This document shows positions 17,011-24,663 of a DNA stretch of 64,000 nt, piece after piece (the first letter of the stretch is position 1; each line of letters starts with the position of its first letter). The stretch is taken from the NCBI GenBank assembly GCA_900473915.1, contig UCNG01000006.1, forward strand, positions 124,001 through 188,000, written 5' to 3'. The notes below the pieces were generated by a model. It ran no database searches, was not told where the DNA came from, and was given only the letters and a program-made list of their open reading frames with translations. The DNA comes from Hyphomicrobiales bacterium (lineage in GTDB: Bacteria > Pseudomonadota > Alphaproteobacteria > Rhizobiales > Rhizobiaceae). A program made the position numbers and the translations under genes.

Positions 17011-17571
17011 TTACAGCACCTTCGGGACGTTGACAGGCATACGGCTGATTTCCGGCGGCAGGTCCGTCCACCAGATCGGTCCCTTGTTGCAATAGGTCGG
17101 GACTACCAGTCCGTCGGCCACGGGCCGATACATGAGCGCATCGTGATAGGCCACAACGACGGGGCCATTGCGGGTCGTGACGGTGCCCGTATACCAGGCG
17201 GTCACGATAGCCATGACGGCATCGCCGAGCCCCTGTTGCGCGGCCGCAGCCTTCAGCATGTTGGGTTGAGGATTTTGCGTGGCGAGGCGACCGAGTTCCT
17301 GAACTGTTTTGGAAAATGTCGGATCGTCACCAAGGAACGCTTCGTAAATTCGCCCGGCGGTGTGTGGGGAAAGGTCTCTCTGCCCGGTCACAGCGTGAGA
17401 AAGGGCAAGAAAGGACGCTTGCTCCCCGTCAGCAGCCGAAGATGGCTGGGCGGCCAGACCCGCATCGTAGCTTGTGATGCCTGTCAGCACGAATGCCGCG
17501 CCGGCCAGCAAAGTGCGACGGGTCATGTACATGGAGTTGGACCGCAATGGAAAAACGGGTTTGTTCGTCAT
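17011..17571 (-). CDS. gluconate 2-dehydrogenase subunit 3-like small subunit with Tat signal
   Basis: A 186-residue small subunit. It has a twin-arginine-type leader (TRRTLLAGAAFVLTG) near residues 17-31, which would carry the folded complex with the FAD subunit across the membrane. The rest is mainly helical, and GTVTTRNGPVVVAYHDALMY with the late CNKGPIWWTDLPPEI, an iron-sulfur or FAD subunit contact, matches sorbitol/gluconate dehydrogenase small subunits. I use the ATG at 17571, which has GGGGA before it, and not the GTG at 17586. It starts a three-gene operon (small subunit, flavoprotein, cytochrome) that delivers electrons from periplasmic sugar oxidation to the respiratory chain. Confidence 0.87.
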   Translation of the reverse strand: MTNKPVFPLRSNSMYMTRRTLLAGAAFVLTGITSYDAGLAAQPSSAADGEQASFLALSHAVTGQRDLSPHTAGRIYEAFLGDDPTFSKTVQELGRLATQNPQPNMLKAAAAQQGLGDAVMAIVTAWYTGTVTTRNGPVVVAYHDALMYRPVADGLVVPTYCNKGPIWWTDLPPEISRMPVNVPKVL

Positions 17572-17718
17572 GAGAGATATCCCCACGCGTTCAGGATTTC
17601 AGATACTCGAATAGAAATTATTCCAAGTAATTCCCTGGTCGGTAATTATGTCTTCTGAATAGGTAAAAGCCGATAAAAATCTTCGGGCCGCCCTTGAAAT
17701 AGGGCGACCCGAATAATG

Positions 17719-18351
17719 TTACTTGGCGCTCTTCGCGTTCACGGTCGTGTAGCTCGTGATCAGGTTGCGGTAGTCCGGGATGTGGTTGGAGAACAACGTT
17801 CCCAGACCTTCCACATCGTTGCGCCAGTCGCGATGCAGTTCGCAGGCAGTACCGAACCAGGTCATGAGCTGAACGCCAGCCGCGCTCATGCGGTCCCAGG
17901 CCGAGTGGCGTGTCACGTCGTTGAAGGTGCCGGAAGCGTCGGTGACGACGAAAACTTCAAAACCGGCTTCGATAGCCGAAAGCGCCGGGAAGGCCACGCA
18001 GACTTCGGTAACGACGCCAGCGATGATGAGCTGCTTCTTGCCGGTCGCCTTGACGGCCTTGACGAAGTCCTCATTGTCCCAGGCATTGATCTGGCCGGGG
18101 CGCGGAATGAAAGGCGCGTCGGGGAAGATTTCCTTCAGTTCCGGCACGAGCGGACCGTTCGGGCCGTCTTCGAAGCTGGTGGTCAGGACCGTAGGCAGGT
18201 TGAAATATTTGGCCAGATCGGCAAGCGCCAGAACGTTGTTCTTGAACTTGTCCGGATCGATGTCGCGAACCAGCGACAGGAGGCCGGTCTGGTGGTCGAC
18301 CAGAAGTACAGCTGCATCGTTCTTGTCCAGTCGAACATAAGGTTTCGTCAT
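17719..18351 (-). CDS. isochorismatase-family cysteine hydrolase (YcaC-like)
   Basis: A 210-residue hydrolase of the isochorismatase-like fold, closest in style to YcaC. The catalytic aspartate lies in AAVLLVDHQTGL (about residues 13-24). Further signs are RPGQINAWDNEDFVKAVKATG and the nucleophilic cysteine in IIAGVVTEVCVAFPALSA near residue 116. The AAAGGAG ribosome-binding site lies 7 bases before the ATG at 18351; the frame upstream to 18429 is not needed. It is transcribed on the same strand as the VOC dioxygenase upstream, 156 bases apart. Substrates of YcaC relatives are unknown. Confidence 0.9.
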   Translation of the reverse strand: MTKPYVRLDKNDAAVLLVDHQTGLLSLVRDIDPDKFKNNVLALADLAKYFNLPTVLTTSFEDGPNGPLVPELKEIFPDAPFIPRPGQINAWDNEDFVKAVKATGKKQLIIAGVVTEVCVAFPALSAIEAGFEVFVVTDASGTFNDVTRHSAWDRMSAAGVQLMTWFGTACELHRDWRNDVEGLGTLFSNHIPDYRNLITSYTTVNAKSAK

Positions 18352-18507
18352 GGTCGTCTCCTTTGAATTACCCGCAAGTGGGGATGCTACGTGAACCATC
18401 GAACGGCCCTTTGCGGGTTTCAGAGCCATTTGGCATGGTTGGTATGCGTTACCGGCCGAACCGGTTCCGGGCCGCTGCCCGGGGGCAGAAGCAGCGGCCC
18501 GCCTGCC

Positions 18508-19455
18508 TCAACCGAGCGGTTTCAGATGCGCCTCGATAGCGGTACGTCTTCCTTCCAGAAACGGTGGCAGGGAAAGGTTTTCGCCCAGGCTTTCCAGCGG
18601 TTCATCGACCGTAAAACCCGGACCGTCCGTTGCGATCTCGAACAGGTTTCCCGCCGGTTCGCGGAAATAGAGCGAGCGGAAATAATAGCGTTCCACCTCA
18701 CCGGAATTCGGGATGCGGAACTGTGACAGCCGGGCGGCCCAGTCACGGCTTGACTGGACGTCAGGCGTGCGGAAGGCGACATGGTGTGCAGCACCGGCAC
18801 CCTGGCGCGCTCGGCCAAGCTCCGGTTGCACGGCGACATGCAGTTCGGATGCCGCGCCGCCCTCCCCCATGCTGTAGACATGGACCTCGCCCTTGCCGTC
18901 CGGCGAGGCATATTGCCGGTCGCGGCTCATTTCGAGCACATGGGTGAGCAACGTATCGGTGGCCTCAAGCTGGGGCACGGAAATGGTGATGGGCCCAAGC
19001 CCGCAGAGTTGATGCTCGGTAGGCACCGGGCTCCGCTCCCATGGCTGCGCCAATCCGGCGCCACCGTCTGCGACCAGCCTGAGACGATGGCCGTCCCCGT
19101 CTTCGAAATCGAGCGAAGCCCTTCCATCGATAATCTGTACCGGACCAGCGGCCACGCCCGCATCTGACAAACGGGCAGCCCAATATTCGAGATTGTTCTC
19201 GTTGCGCACCCGAAGTCCTGTGCGGCTGATGGACGAGGTTCCGCGCCTTTCGCGCTCCACCGGCCAGTCGAAGAAGGTCAGTTCGGTTCCAGGCGTCGCC
19301 GCACCGTCGGAATAGAAAAGGTGATAGGCGCTGGTATCGTCCTGATTGACGGTCTTCTTGACCAGGCGCAGGCCGAGCAGCTCGGTGTAGAAGCGCTTGT
19401 TGGCCGCGACGTCAGCGGTGATCGCAGTCAGATGATGAATGCCCGTCAACTGCAT
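18508..19455 (-). CDS. VOC-family ring-cleaving dioxygenase / glyoxalase-fold protein
   Basis: A 315-residue protein with two vicinal-oxygen-chelate modules, one near residues 1-130 (MQLTGIHHLTAITADVAANK) and one near 150-285. It resembles PcpA/LinE-type ring-cleaving dioxygenases such as MhqO. Metal-ligand candidates are HH in the first module, HHVAF in GAAHHVAFRTPD, and the late glutamate in YFREPAGNLFEIATDGPGF, written here only to show the FREPAGNLFE core. I start at the ATG at 19455, which opens the canonical fold. It is divergent from the LysR gene at 19598, whose 142-base shared region holds a perfect palindrome. In MhqO-type systems such enzymes protect against quinones; that role is inferred here. 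Confidence 0.87.
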   Translation of the reverse strand: MQLTGIHHLTAITADVAANKRFYTELLGLRLVKKTVNQDDTSAYHLFYSDGAATPGTELTFFDWPVERERRGTSSISRTGLRVRNENNLEYWAARLSDAGVAAGPVQIIDGRASLDFEDGDGHRLRLVADGGAGLAQPWERSPVPTEHQLCGLGPITISVPQLEATDTLLTHVLEMSRDRQYASPDGKGEVHVYSMGEGGAASELHVAVQPELGRARQGAGAAHHVAFRTPDVQSSRDWAARLSQFRIPNSGEVERYYFRSLYFREPAGNLFEIATDGPGFTVDEPLESLGENLSLPPFLEGRRTAIEAHLKPLG

Positions 19456-19534
19456 TTGAAAAACTCTCGCATTTGATACATTCACAGCCTGATCGATTTC
19501 GGCAGGCAAAGTAAGCAATCTATCCGGAAACGCA

Positions 19535-19555
19535 GCGTTCGCGATTTGCGAACGC
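19535..19555. promoter_or_regulatory. perfect palindrome between LysR and dioxygenase genes
   Basis: GCGTTCGC and GCGAACGC flank GATTT, giving a perfect 8-base dyad with a TTCGC-N5-GCGAA (T-N11-A) core, 43 bases upstream of the LysR start. It is a strong candidate operator for the divergent LysR regulator. Confidence 0.6.
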
Positions 19556-19597
19556 ATGCATGGTTGCTTCTCGTCGGGTTTCGGCAATAATCGCTAT

Positions 19598-20497
19598 ATG
19601 AGGTGGACAATCGACGAAATCAGGACTTTTCTGGATGTGATGGAGACCGGCACGGTCTCGGGCGCAGCCGCGCGCTCCAATCTTTCCAAATCGGTCGTCA
19701 GCAAGCGTATCGCCGAATTTGAAATGGCGGTGGGAGCGGCTCTTTTCCAGCGCCATGCGGGGCGCATAACCCCGACCGACAGCGCGCAGGAGCTGGCGCT
19801 CCGGCTCCGCCCGTCGCTGGCTGAAATGACCAATGCAGTGGAAAGTGCCGGCTGGGGCATGGCCGGCTTGCGCGGCTCGCTGGCGATTTCAGCGCCGATG
19901 AGTTTCGGTATCCGGCATCTCAGTCCGATCATTGCCGATTTTGCCCGCCAGCATCCCGATCTGGAAATAATGCTCGATTATGACGACCGCCTCATTGATC
20001 TGGTGCGCGGCCGTTTCGATCTTGCAGTCAGAATCGGACAATTGCAGAATTCCGGACTGATGGCGCGCAAACTTTGCGAAGACCCCCGCGTGATGGTCGC
20101 AAGCGCCGACTATCTTCGCCGCCGCGGCACCCCCACCACTCTGGTCGAATTGCAGGACCATGACTGCATTGGTTATCTCAATCTGCAATCGGCGAGCCTT
20201 TGGCAGTTTATGGAGCCGGGCGAAACGCCGGTAGGTTTTGCACCGAAAACCAGAATATCCGCCAATAATGGCGAAGCCATGTGCGATATGGCGATAGCGG
20301 GGCTTGGCATTGCGCTGCTGCCACTGTTTATCGCTTATAAGGCTCTGGAAACCGGGCAGCTTGTGAAGGTTGCAGAAAATCTCCGGCCCATGCCGCTGCC
20401 CATCTCCGCCGTCTGGCATCCGGTGAAACCAATGCCCATGAAATTACGCGCGATTCTCGACCATCTGGCCAAGGGATTTTCGCAACTCCCGATCTGA
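19598..20497 (+). CDS. LysR-family transcriptional regulator (divergent from VOC dioxygenase)
   Basis: A 299-residue LysR regulator. The DNA-binding domain is in residues 1-60 (MRWTIDEIRTFLDVMETGTV, then KSVVSKRIAEFE), with the effector domain after residue 88. The ATG at 19598 gives the standard family start; the open frame continues to 19556, but that part lies in the palindromic control region. It is divergent from the VOC dioxygenase gene and probably controls it together with the isochorismatase-like gene beyond. The inducer is unknown; quinones or aromatic compounds would fit the target. Confidence 0.9.
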   Translation: MRWTIDEIRTFLDVMETGTVSGAAARSNLSKSVVSKRIAEFEMAVGAALFQRHAGRITPTDSAQELALRLRPSLAEMTNAVESAGWGMAGLRGSLAISAPMSFGIRHLSPIIADFARQHPDLEIMLDYDDRLIDLVRGRFDLAVRIGQLQNSGLMARKLCEDPRVMVASADYLRRRGTPTTLVELQDHDCIGYLNLQSASLWQFMEPGETPVGFAPKTRISANNGEAMCDMAIAGLGIALLPLFIAYKALETGQLVKVAENLRPMPLPISAVWHPVKPMPMKLRAILDHLAKGFSQLPI

Positions 20498-20596
20498 ATG
20501 AAATAATCATGCCAAGGACCATCGGCAGCTGAAAACGGCGCCACAAATCCCTTCGTGTTCCGAGGTCGATGACGTGTTGCCGGACAAGCTGGCAGG

Positions 20597-22006
20597 TTAC
20601 GCGCCTATAATGTGCGGAGCTCTGTATCCCAGCTTGCCAAGCACGTTTCTGGTATCCACGATCAGCGCTGCTTCTTTCACGATGCACTCGTAATCGACGG
20701 CGTCGTGGTCAGTGGCTATCAGCACGGCGTCATACTGATTTAACTGTTCTGCCGAAAGAGCGACCGACTTCTTGCCCATCAGGTGGAGGAACTCGCGAGT
20801 GCGTGGTATCTCGTCGACGAACGGGTCGTGATAATCGGTCCGGCCACCGCGTTCTTCGATAAGTTCGATCAGGCGCAGCGACGGGCTTTCCCGGATGTCA
20901 GGCACGTTTTTCTTATAGGCCAGACCGATGATCAGAACGGTCGAGCGGCTGAGAGCCTTGCCGGCGCGCATGTCGAGCGCTTCCGCCAGCCGCCCGATCA
21001 CATAACGCGGCATCGCCGAGTTGATTTCGCCTGCGAGCTCGATGAACCGTGTCGGCAGCTCGAATTCGCGTGATTTCCAGGTCAGGTAGAAGGGATCAAT
21101 CGGGATGCAATGACCGCCGAGCCCAGGGCCGGGATAGAACGGCATATAACCAAAGGGCTTCGTCTTCGCGGCTTCGATGACCTCCCATATATCGATACCC
21201 ATCGCCGTATAAAGGGTCTTGAGTTCGTTCACGAGAGCGATGTTCACGGCGCGGAAGACATTCTCCGTCAGCTTTACGGCTTCCGCGGTTGCGTTGGAGG
21301 AGACGGGCACCACGGTCTTGACGACTGCGCCATAGAAAGCGGCCATCAGTTGCTGCGCTTGCGGGCCGTCGCCGGAAACGACCTTCGGTATTGTCGAGGT
21401 TTCGAAATGGCGGTTGCCCGGATCTTCACGCTCGGGCGAAAAGCCGAGGAAGAAATCCTGGCCGGACTTCAGGCCGGTTTCTTCCAGAATTGGACGCACC
21501 ACGTCATCGGTCGTGCCCGGATAGGTGGTGGATTCCAGCACGACGAGCTGTCCGGGACGCAACGTGGATGCGATGGACCGGCTCGTCGCCACCACAAAGG
21601 AAAGGTCCGGGTCGCGATGCTTGGTCAGCGGCGTGGGTACGCAGATGATAACGACATCGCAGGCAGCCAGCGCGTTGAAATCGGTGGTCGAAGCGAAGCG
21701 GTCGGCCTTGCTGACCCTCGCCAGCACGTCATCCGACACCGCTTCGATATAGGATCGATGTGCATCAAGCGAAACGATCTTTTCCACATCGATGTCAAAA
21801 CCAGTGACACGGAAACCGCTGGCGGCAACGGTGACGGCAAGCGGTAGCCCCACATAACCGAGGCCGATAACGCCGACACGCGCGCTCCGGTCCTGGATGC
21901 GATGGGCTAAATCATGAAAACTGGCCCGGGAAACGGTCAAAGGAGCGTCTTTCTTTAAATGGAAAGCAAGGATCGATGACGGACCGCGCGCAGTCCTTTT
22001 CCCCAC
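20597..22006 (-). CDS. UDP-N-acetyl-hexosamine (nucleotide sugar) 6-dehydrogenase
   Basis: A 469-residue NAD-dependent dehydrogenase of the UDP-glucose/GDP-mannose dehydrogenase family, nearest to WecC/WbpA/TviB-type enzymes that oxidise UDP-HexNAc to a uronic acid. The NAD motif VGVIGLGYVGLPLAV lies about residues 43-57, and the catalytic cysteine in GLGGHCIPIDPFYL near residue 300. IGLAYKKNVPDIRESPSLRL is the C-terminal UDP-sugar domain marker. The first codon is GTG at 22006; the first 40 residues are not conserved-looking, so an internal TTG (about 21937) is possible. It ends convergent with the LysR gene at 20497. It would make a sugar-nucleotide precursor for an acidic surface glycan, in keeping with the genes that follow. 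Confidence 0.9.
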   Translation of the reverse strand: MGKRTARGPSSILAFHLKKDAPLTVSRASFHDLAHRIQDRSARVGVIGLGYVGLPLAVTVAASGFRVTGFDIDVEKIVSLDAHRSYIEAVSDDVLARVSKADRFASTTDFNALAACDVVIICVPTPLTKHRDPDLSFVVATSRSIASTLRPGQLVVLESTTYPGTTDDVVRPILEETGLKSGQDFFLGFSPEREDPGNRHFETSTIPKVVSGDGPQAQQLMAAFYGAVVKTVVPVSSNATAEAVKLTENVFRAVNIALVNELKTLYTAMGIDIWEVIEAAKTKPFGYMPFYPGPGLGGHCIPIDPFYLTWKSREFELPTRFIELAGEINSAMPRYVIGRLAEALDMRAGKALSRSTVLIIGLAYKKNVPDIRESPSLRLIELIEERGGRTDYHDPFVDEIPRTREFLHLMGKKSVALSAEQLNQYDAVLIATDHDAVDYECIVKEAALIVDTRNVLGKLGYRAPHIIGA

Positions 22007-22120
22007 ATCATTTTCATCAAATTAGCAGGTCCTGACCCTAGATGGCTTGATTGCCGAAACCTGTCAAGAATGCCTGACCCTGTTTCCCAATTGCGTCACT
22101 GGCACATCATCGCCTTATCC

Positions 22121-22157
22121 CACGCAAAACTGTTTCGCACCTTTGCCGGAATGCACT
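22121..22157. repeat. dispersed repeat, tail copy 1
   Basis: CACGCAAAACTGTTTCGCAC then CTTTGCCGGAATGCACT resembles the tail part of the repeat found in full at 39552-39650 and 56801-56900. It lies in the 268-base gap between the nucleotide-sugar dehydrogenase and the first cyclase. Confidence 0.6.
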
Positions 22158-22221
22158 AAGCTCAGAATCTCGTGATTTGAATTCTGTTCGCAGCTTCCTA
22201 ACCATCGTTTTTCGCATCTCC

Positions 22222-22257
22222 CATGCAAGGTTTTTTTCACGCTTTGCCGGAAGTGCA
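22222..22257. repeat. dispersed repeat, tail copy 2
   Basis: CATGCAAGG, a T-run, CACGCTTTGCCGGAAGTGCA: a second, more diverged copy of the tail element, 18 bases before the ATG of the cyclase gene, so it may overlap the leader of that transcript. Confidence 0.45.
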
Positions 22258-22274
22258 TTTTATAGGTCACAACC

Positions 22275-23615
22275 ATGCGCAAGACCCAAACCGGCGTATC
22301 GACCGTCCTTCTCGACAAGGCCGCCGAATGGCTGACGCGATCATCGATGGCGGGAGAGACCTTGCAAACCATCCTTCTGGGGTTTTGCGAGCGCCTCGCC
22401 GCCGCTGGCCTGCCGGTCGCGCGGGCGCATATGACATTCTCGATGTTGCATCCCCTTTATGATGCCGTCGGTTTTACATGGCATCGTACACAAGGCCTGA
22501 CCATTGAGGGGTACAGGCACAGGCAAGGCGAAAATTCCGAACGTTTTCGCGCAAGTCCGTACTACTATCTGCTTTCCAACAAGCTCGACCATCTGCGTCG
22601 TCGCTTCACACCGGATTCCGTCGATGAATTTCCGGTCTTTACAGAGCTGAAACAGCAGGGCATGACCGATTATCTGGCATTCATCCAGCCATTCGGCGCT
22701 CATTCTATGCAGGGCATGATGGGATCGTGGGCAACGGACAGCCGTTCCGGCTTCGATGACGACATGATTGGCGCTCTTTTGAAACTGCAAAGTCATCTGG
22801 CGGTTGCGGCGAAAATCGCTGTGCTCAGCAAACTGACGGACAGCATGCTGACCACCTATCTGGGCGGCGATGCTGGCCGGCGCGTTCTCAACGGCCAGAT
22901 CAAGCGTGGCGATGGCGAAACCATACGAGCAGCACTTGTCATGGGCGATATGCGCCAATCCACCGCGCTTGCGGAGAAAGAGGGGCGGCAGGTCTATATC
23001 GACACGCTCAATCAGTTCTTCGATGCTCTGGCGGCTCCGTTCAACCGCAATGGCGGCGAGATTCTCAGTTTCATCGGCGACGGCTTTCTGGCCGTTTATC
23101 CGTGTGGCCGCCACCGTGAACCTTCGGTTGTTGCCTGTCAGGCGGCGCTGTCGGCACTGGCTCAGGCGCAAGCCAATGTGGCCAGTCTGAACCGGGAGCG
23201 CCGAAAGAACGGCAAGTCTGCCATTCGTTACGGTGTCGGGCTGCATGTGGGCAATGTGATGTTCGGAAATGTCGGCCTGCGAGACCGGTTGACCTTCTCG
23301 GCCTTCGGTTCCGCCGTCAATGAGGCGCAGCGCCTGCAAGCCTTGACGAAGCGATTTTCGTCGGAAATTATCGCCAGCGGAAATTTCGTGAATTATAGCG
23401 GCGGGGACTGGGTAAAGCTTGGGGACGAAAAGTTGCGCGGTGTGGGGCAGAAAGTGACGGTCTATCGTCCGAACTCGCTGACATGTTGTAATGCGGACGA
23501 ACTGGCGGACGGCTTCAACGCAGGCGGGTTGTCCGAAGCGGAACAGATCATGCTGCTCTATCGCGACGCGGATTCAAAGGTCTCCCAAAACGCGGGGGAG
23601 AAAGCCACAAAATGA
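22275..23615 (+). CDS. class III nucleotide cyclase domain protein (cytosolic)
   Basis: A 446-residue soluble protein. Residues 1-200 form an N-terminal sensory region without recognised motifs or membrane helices, and residues 215-400 a class III cyclase catalytic domain. Metal ligands are present (Asp225 in VMGDMRQST and Asp269 in SFIGDGFLAVYP), as are the transition-state Asn349 and Arg353 (AVNEAQRL). The two base-recognition positions are not the usual Lys and Asp: they read Ser265 and Ser346. Product specificity is therefore uncertain. The TGA overlaps the ATG of a polysaccharide lyase gene by 4 bases. It opens a plus-strand run of 12 genes that ends at 39553. Confidence 0.85.
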   Translation: MRKTQTGVSTVLLDKAAEWLTRSSMAGETLQTILLGFCERLAAAGLPVARAHMTFSMLHPLYDAVGFTWHRTQGLTIEGYRHRQGENSERFRASPYYYLLSNKLDHLRRRFTPDSVDEFPVFTELKQQGMTDYLAFIQPFGAHSMQGMMGSWATDSRSGFDDDMIGALLKLQSHLAVAAKIAVLSKLTDSMLTTYLGGDAGRRVLNGQIKRGDGETIRAALVMGDMRQSTALAEKEGRQVYIDTLNQFFDALAAPFNRNGGEILSFIGDGFLAVYPCGRHREPSVVACQAALSALAQAQANVASLNRERRKNGKSAIRYGVGLHVGNVMFGNVGLRDRLTFSAFGSAVNEAQRLQALTKRFSSEIIASGNFVNYSGGDWVKLGDEKLRGVGQKVTVYRPNSLTCCNADELADGFNAGGLSEAEQIMLLYRDADSKVSQNAGEKATK

Positions 23616-24562
23616 AGCGTGTCGTCCTTTCGCTGGCTGCGCTCCTGTTCATCTCCATTCCGGCGGCGGCGGTAGCAATGGAGTCCTGGAATACACCTCG
23701 CGGCGATGATTTCGAGGGCACCGATTTTTCTCCGTCAGGCGGTCTTTATTATCGTCGCAATTTCGAGCAAAGCGCAGGCACTGTCGAGTTTCAGTCAGAC
23801 GTCACCTTCAAGGGCAACAAGGCGCTGAAACTGAGCGTCAAACCCCTTTGCCCTCAAACCAAGAAAAATTGCAGCGAACGCGCGGAAATATGGGAGAAGA
23901 CCGATCAACGCGTGCCTTACGATCAGGGTATCTGGTACGGATTTGCCGTCCGGTTCGCCGACCCCATTCCCAGTGGCGACCACCGCTATCTGATAGCGCA
24001 GTGGAAACGTGAGATCGTACCGGGCGCGGAGGGTGATTTCAGCCCGTTTCTGGCGCTTCGGCTGAACAACGGCAAGCTTTTCGCGACGGTCGAGACCAAT
24101 TATATCACGTTCGCCGAAGTAAACGCCAAACCTTCCAAGCCTGAAGGCACGCCGGTCTGGTTTCGCCCGGATGTCAACCAGATGCGTGCTCTGGTCGCCA
24201 GTCAGGAGGGCTGGACCACGCAGGACGATCCGCGTTTCGATAGCAGGACGAGCGCGATGACCGTCATCGATCGCGGCAATAAACTACCGTCGCCGCAGTC
24301 CGGCTGGATCGACTTTGCGATCTTTACGAAACCCGGTCCTGACGGGTCCGGGCACATAGAGATATTTGCCAACAACAAATGGGTTGTCACGGTGAAGGGC
24401 CGCATCGGTCACAATGATCCGGGACTGGGCGCCAACCAGTATTTCAAGTTCGGGCCTTACCGGGCTGCCGACAAGACGGACTGGACGCTTTACTACGATC
24501 ATTTTCGTCGTTCCTCCCGCTGCGAGGACGTGATGGAGGCAAAATTCTGCCCGGTTTTTTGA
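23612..24562 (+). CDS. secreted polysaccharide lyase (heparin-lyase-I-like family)
   Basis: A 316-residue exported protein. A signal peptide spans residues 1-23 (ending AAVAM). The mature part has the jelly-roll style of the Polysacc_lyase family (PF14099): DFEGTDFSPSGGLYYRRNFE near the start, ERAEIWEK, then WYGFAVRFADPIPSGDHRYL (about residues 110-129), QWKRE, and the closing KFGPYRAADKTDWTLYYDHF region. It would cleave an acidic polysaccharide by beta-elimination in the periplasm or outside. Its start overlaps the cyclase stop (ATGA at 23612-23615), so it is translationally coupled to a signalling enzyme. That suggests glycan trimming or turnover under the same control as synthesis. Confidence 0.85.
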   Translation: MKRVVLSLAALLFISIPAAAVAMESWNTPRGDDFEGTDFSPSGGLYYRRNFEQSAGTVEFQSDVTFKGNKALKLSVKPLCPQTKKNCSERAEIWEKTDQRVPYDQGIWYGFAVRFADPIPSGDHRYLIAQWKREIVPGAEGDFSPFLALRLNNGKLFATVETNYITFAEVNAKPSKPEGTPVWFRPDVNQMRALVASQEGWTTQDDPRFDSRTSAMTVIDRGNKLPSPQSGWIDFAIFTKPGPDGSGHIEIFANNKWVVTVKGRIGHNDPGLGANQYFKFGPYRAADKTDWTLYYDHFRRSSRCEDVMEAKFCPVF

Positions 24563-24663
24563 TCGGGTCGCAGGGGACGGTGGACTGCTCTGGACACGTC
24601 GCCGACGCTGCGCTAGGCTCAATTCGTGGCCGCGAAAGACGCTTTGGGGATCGGTAATTTCGC

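Noticed and set aside
22341-23339. 332-codon minus-strand open frame
   Set aside because: Antisense to the cyclase gene, which has the metal aspartates and the Asn/Arg pair. No recognisable domain on the minus strand.
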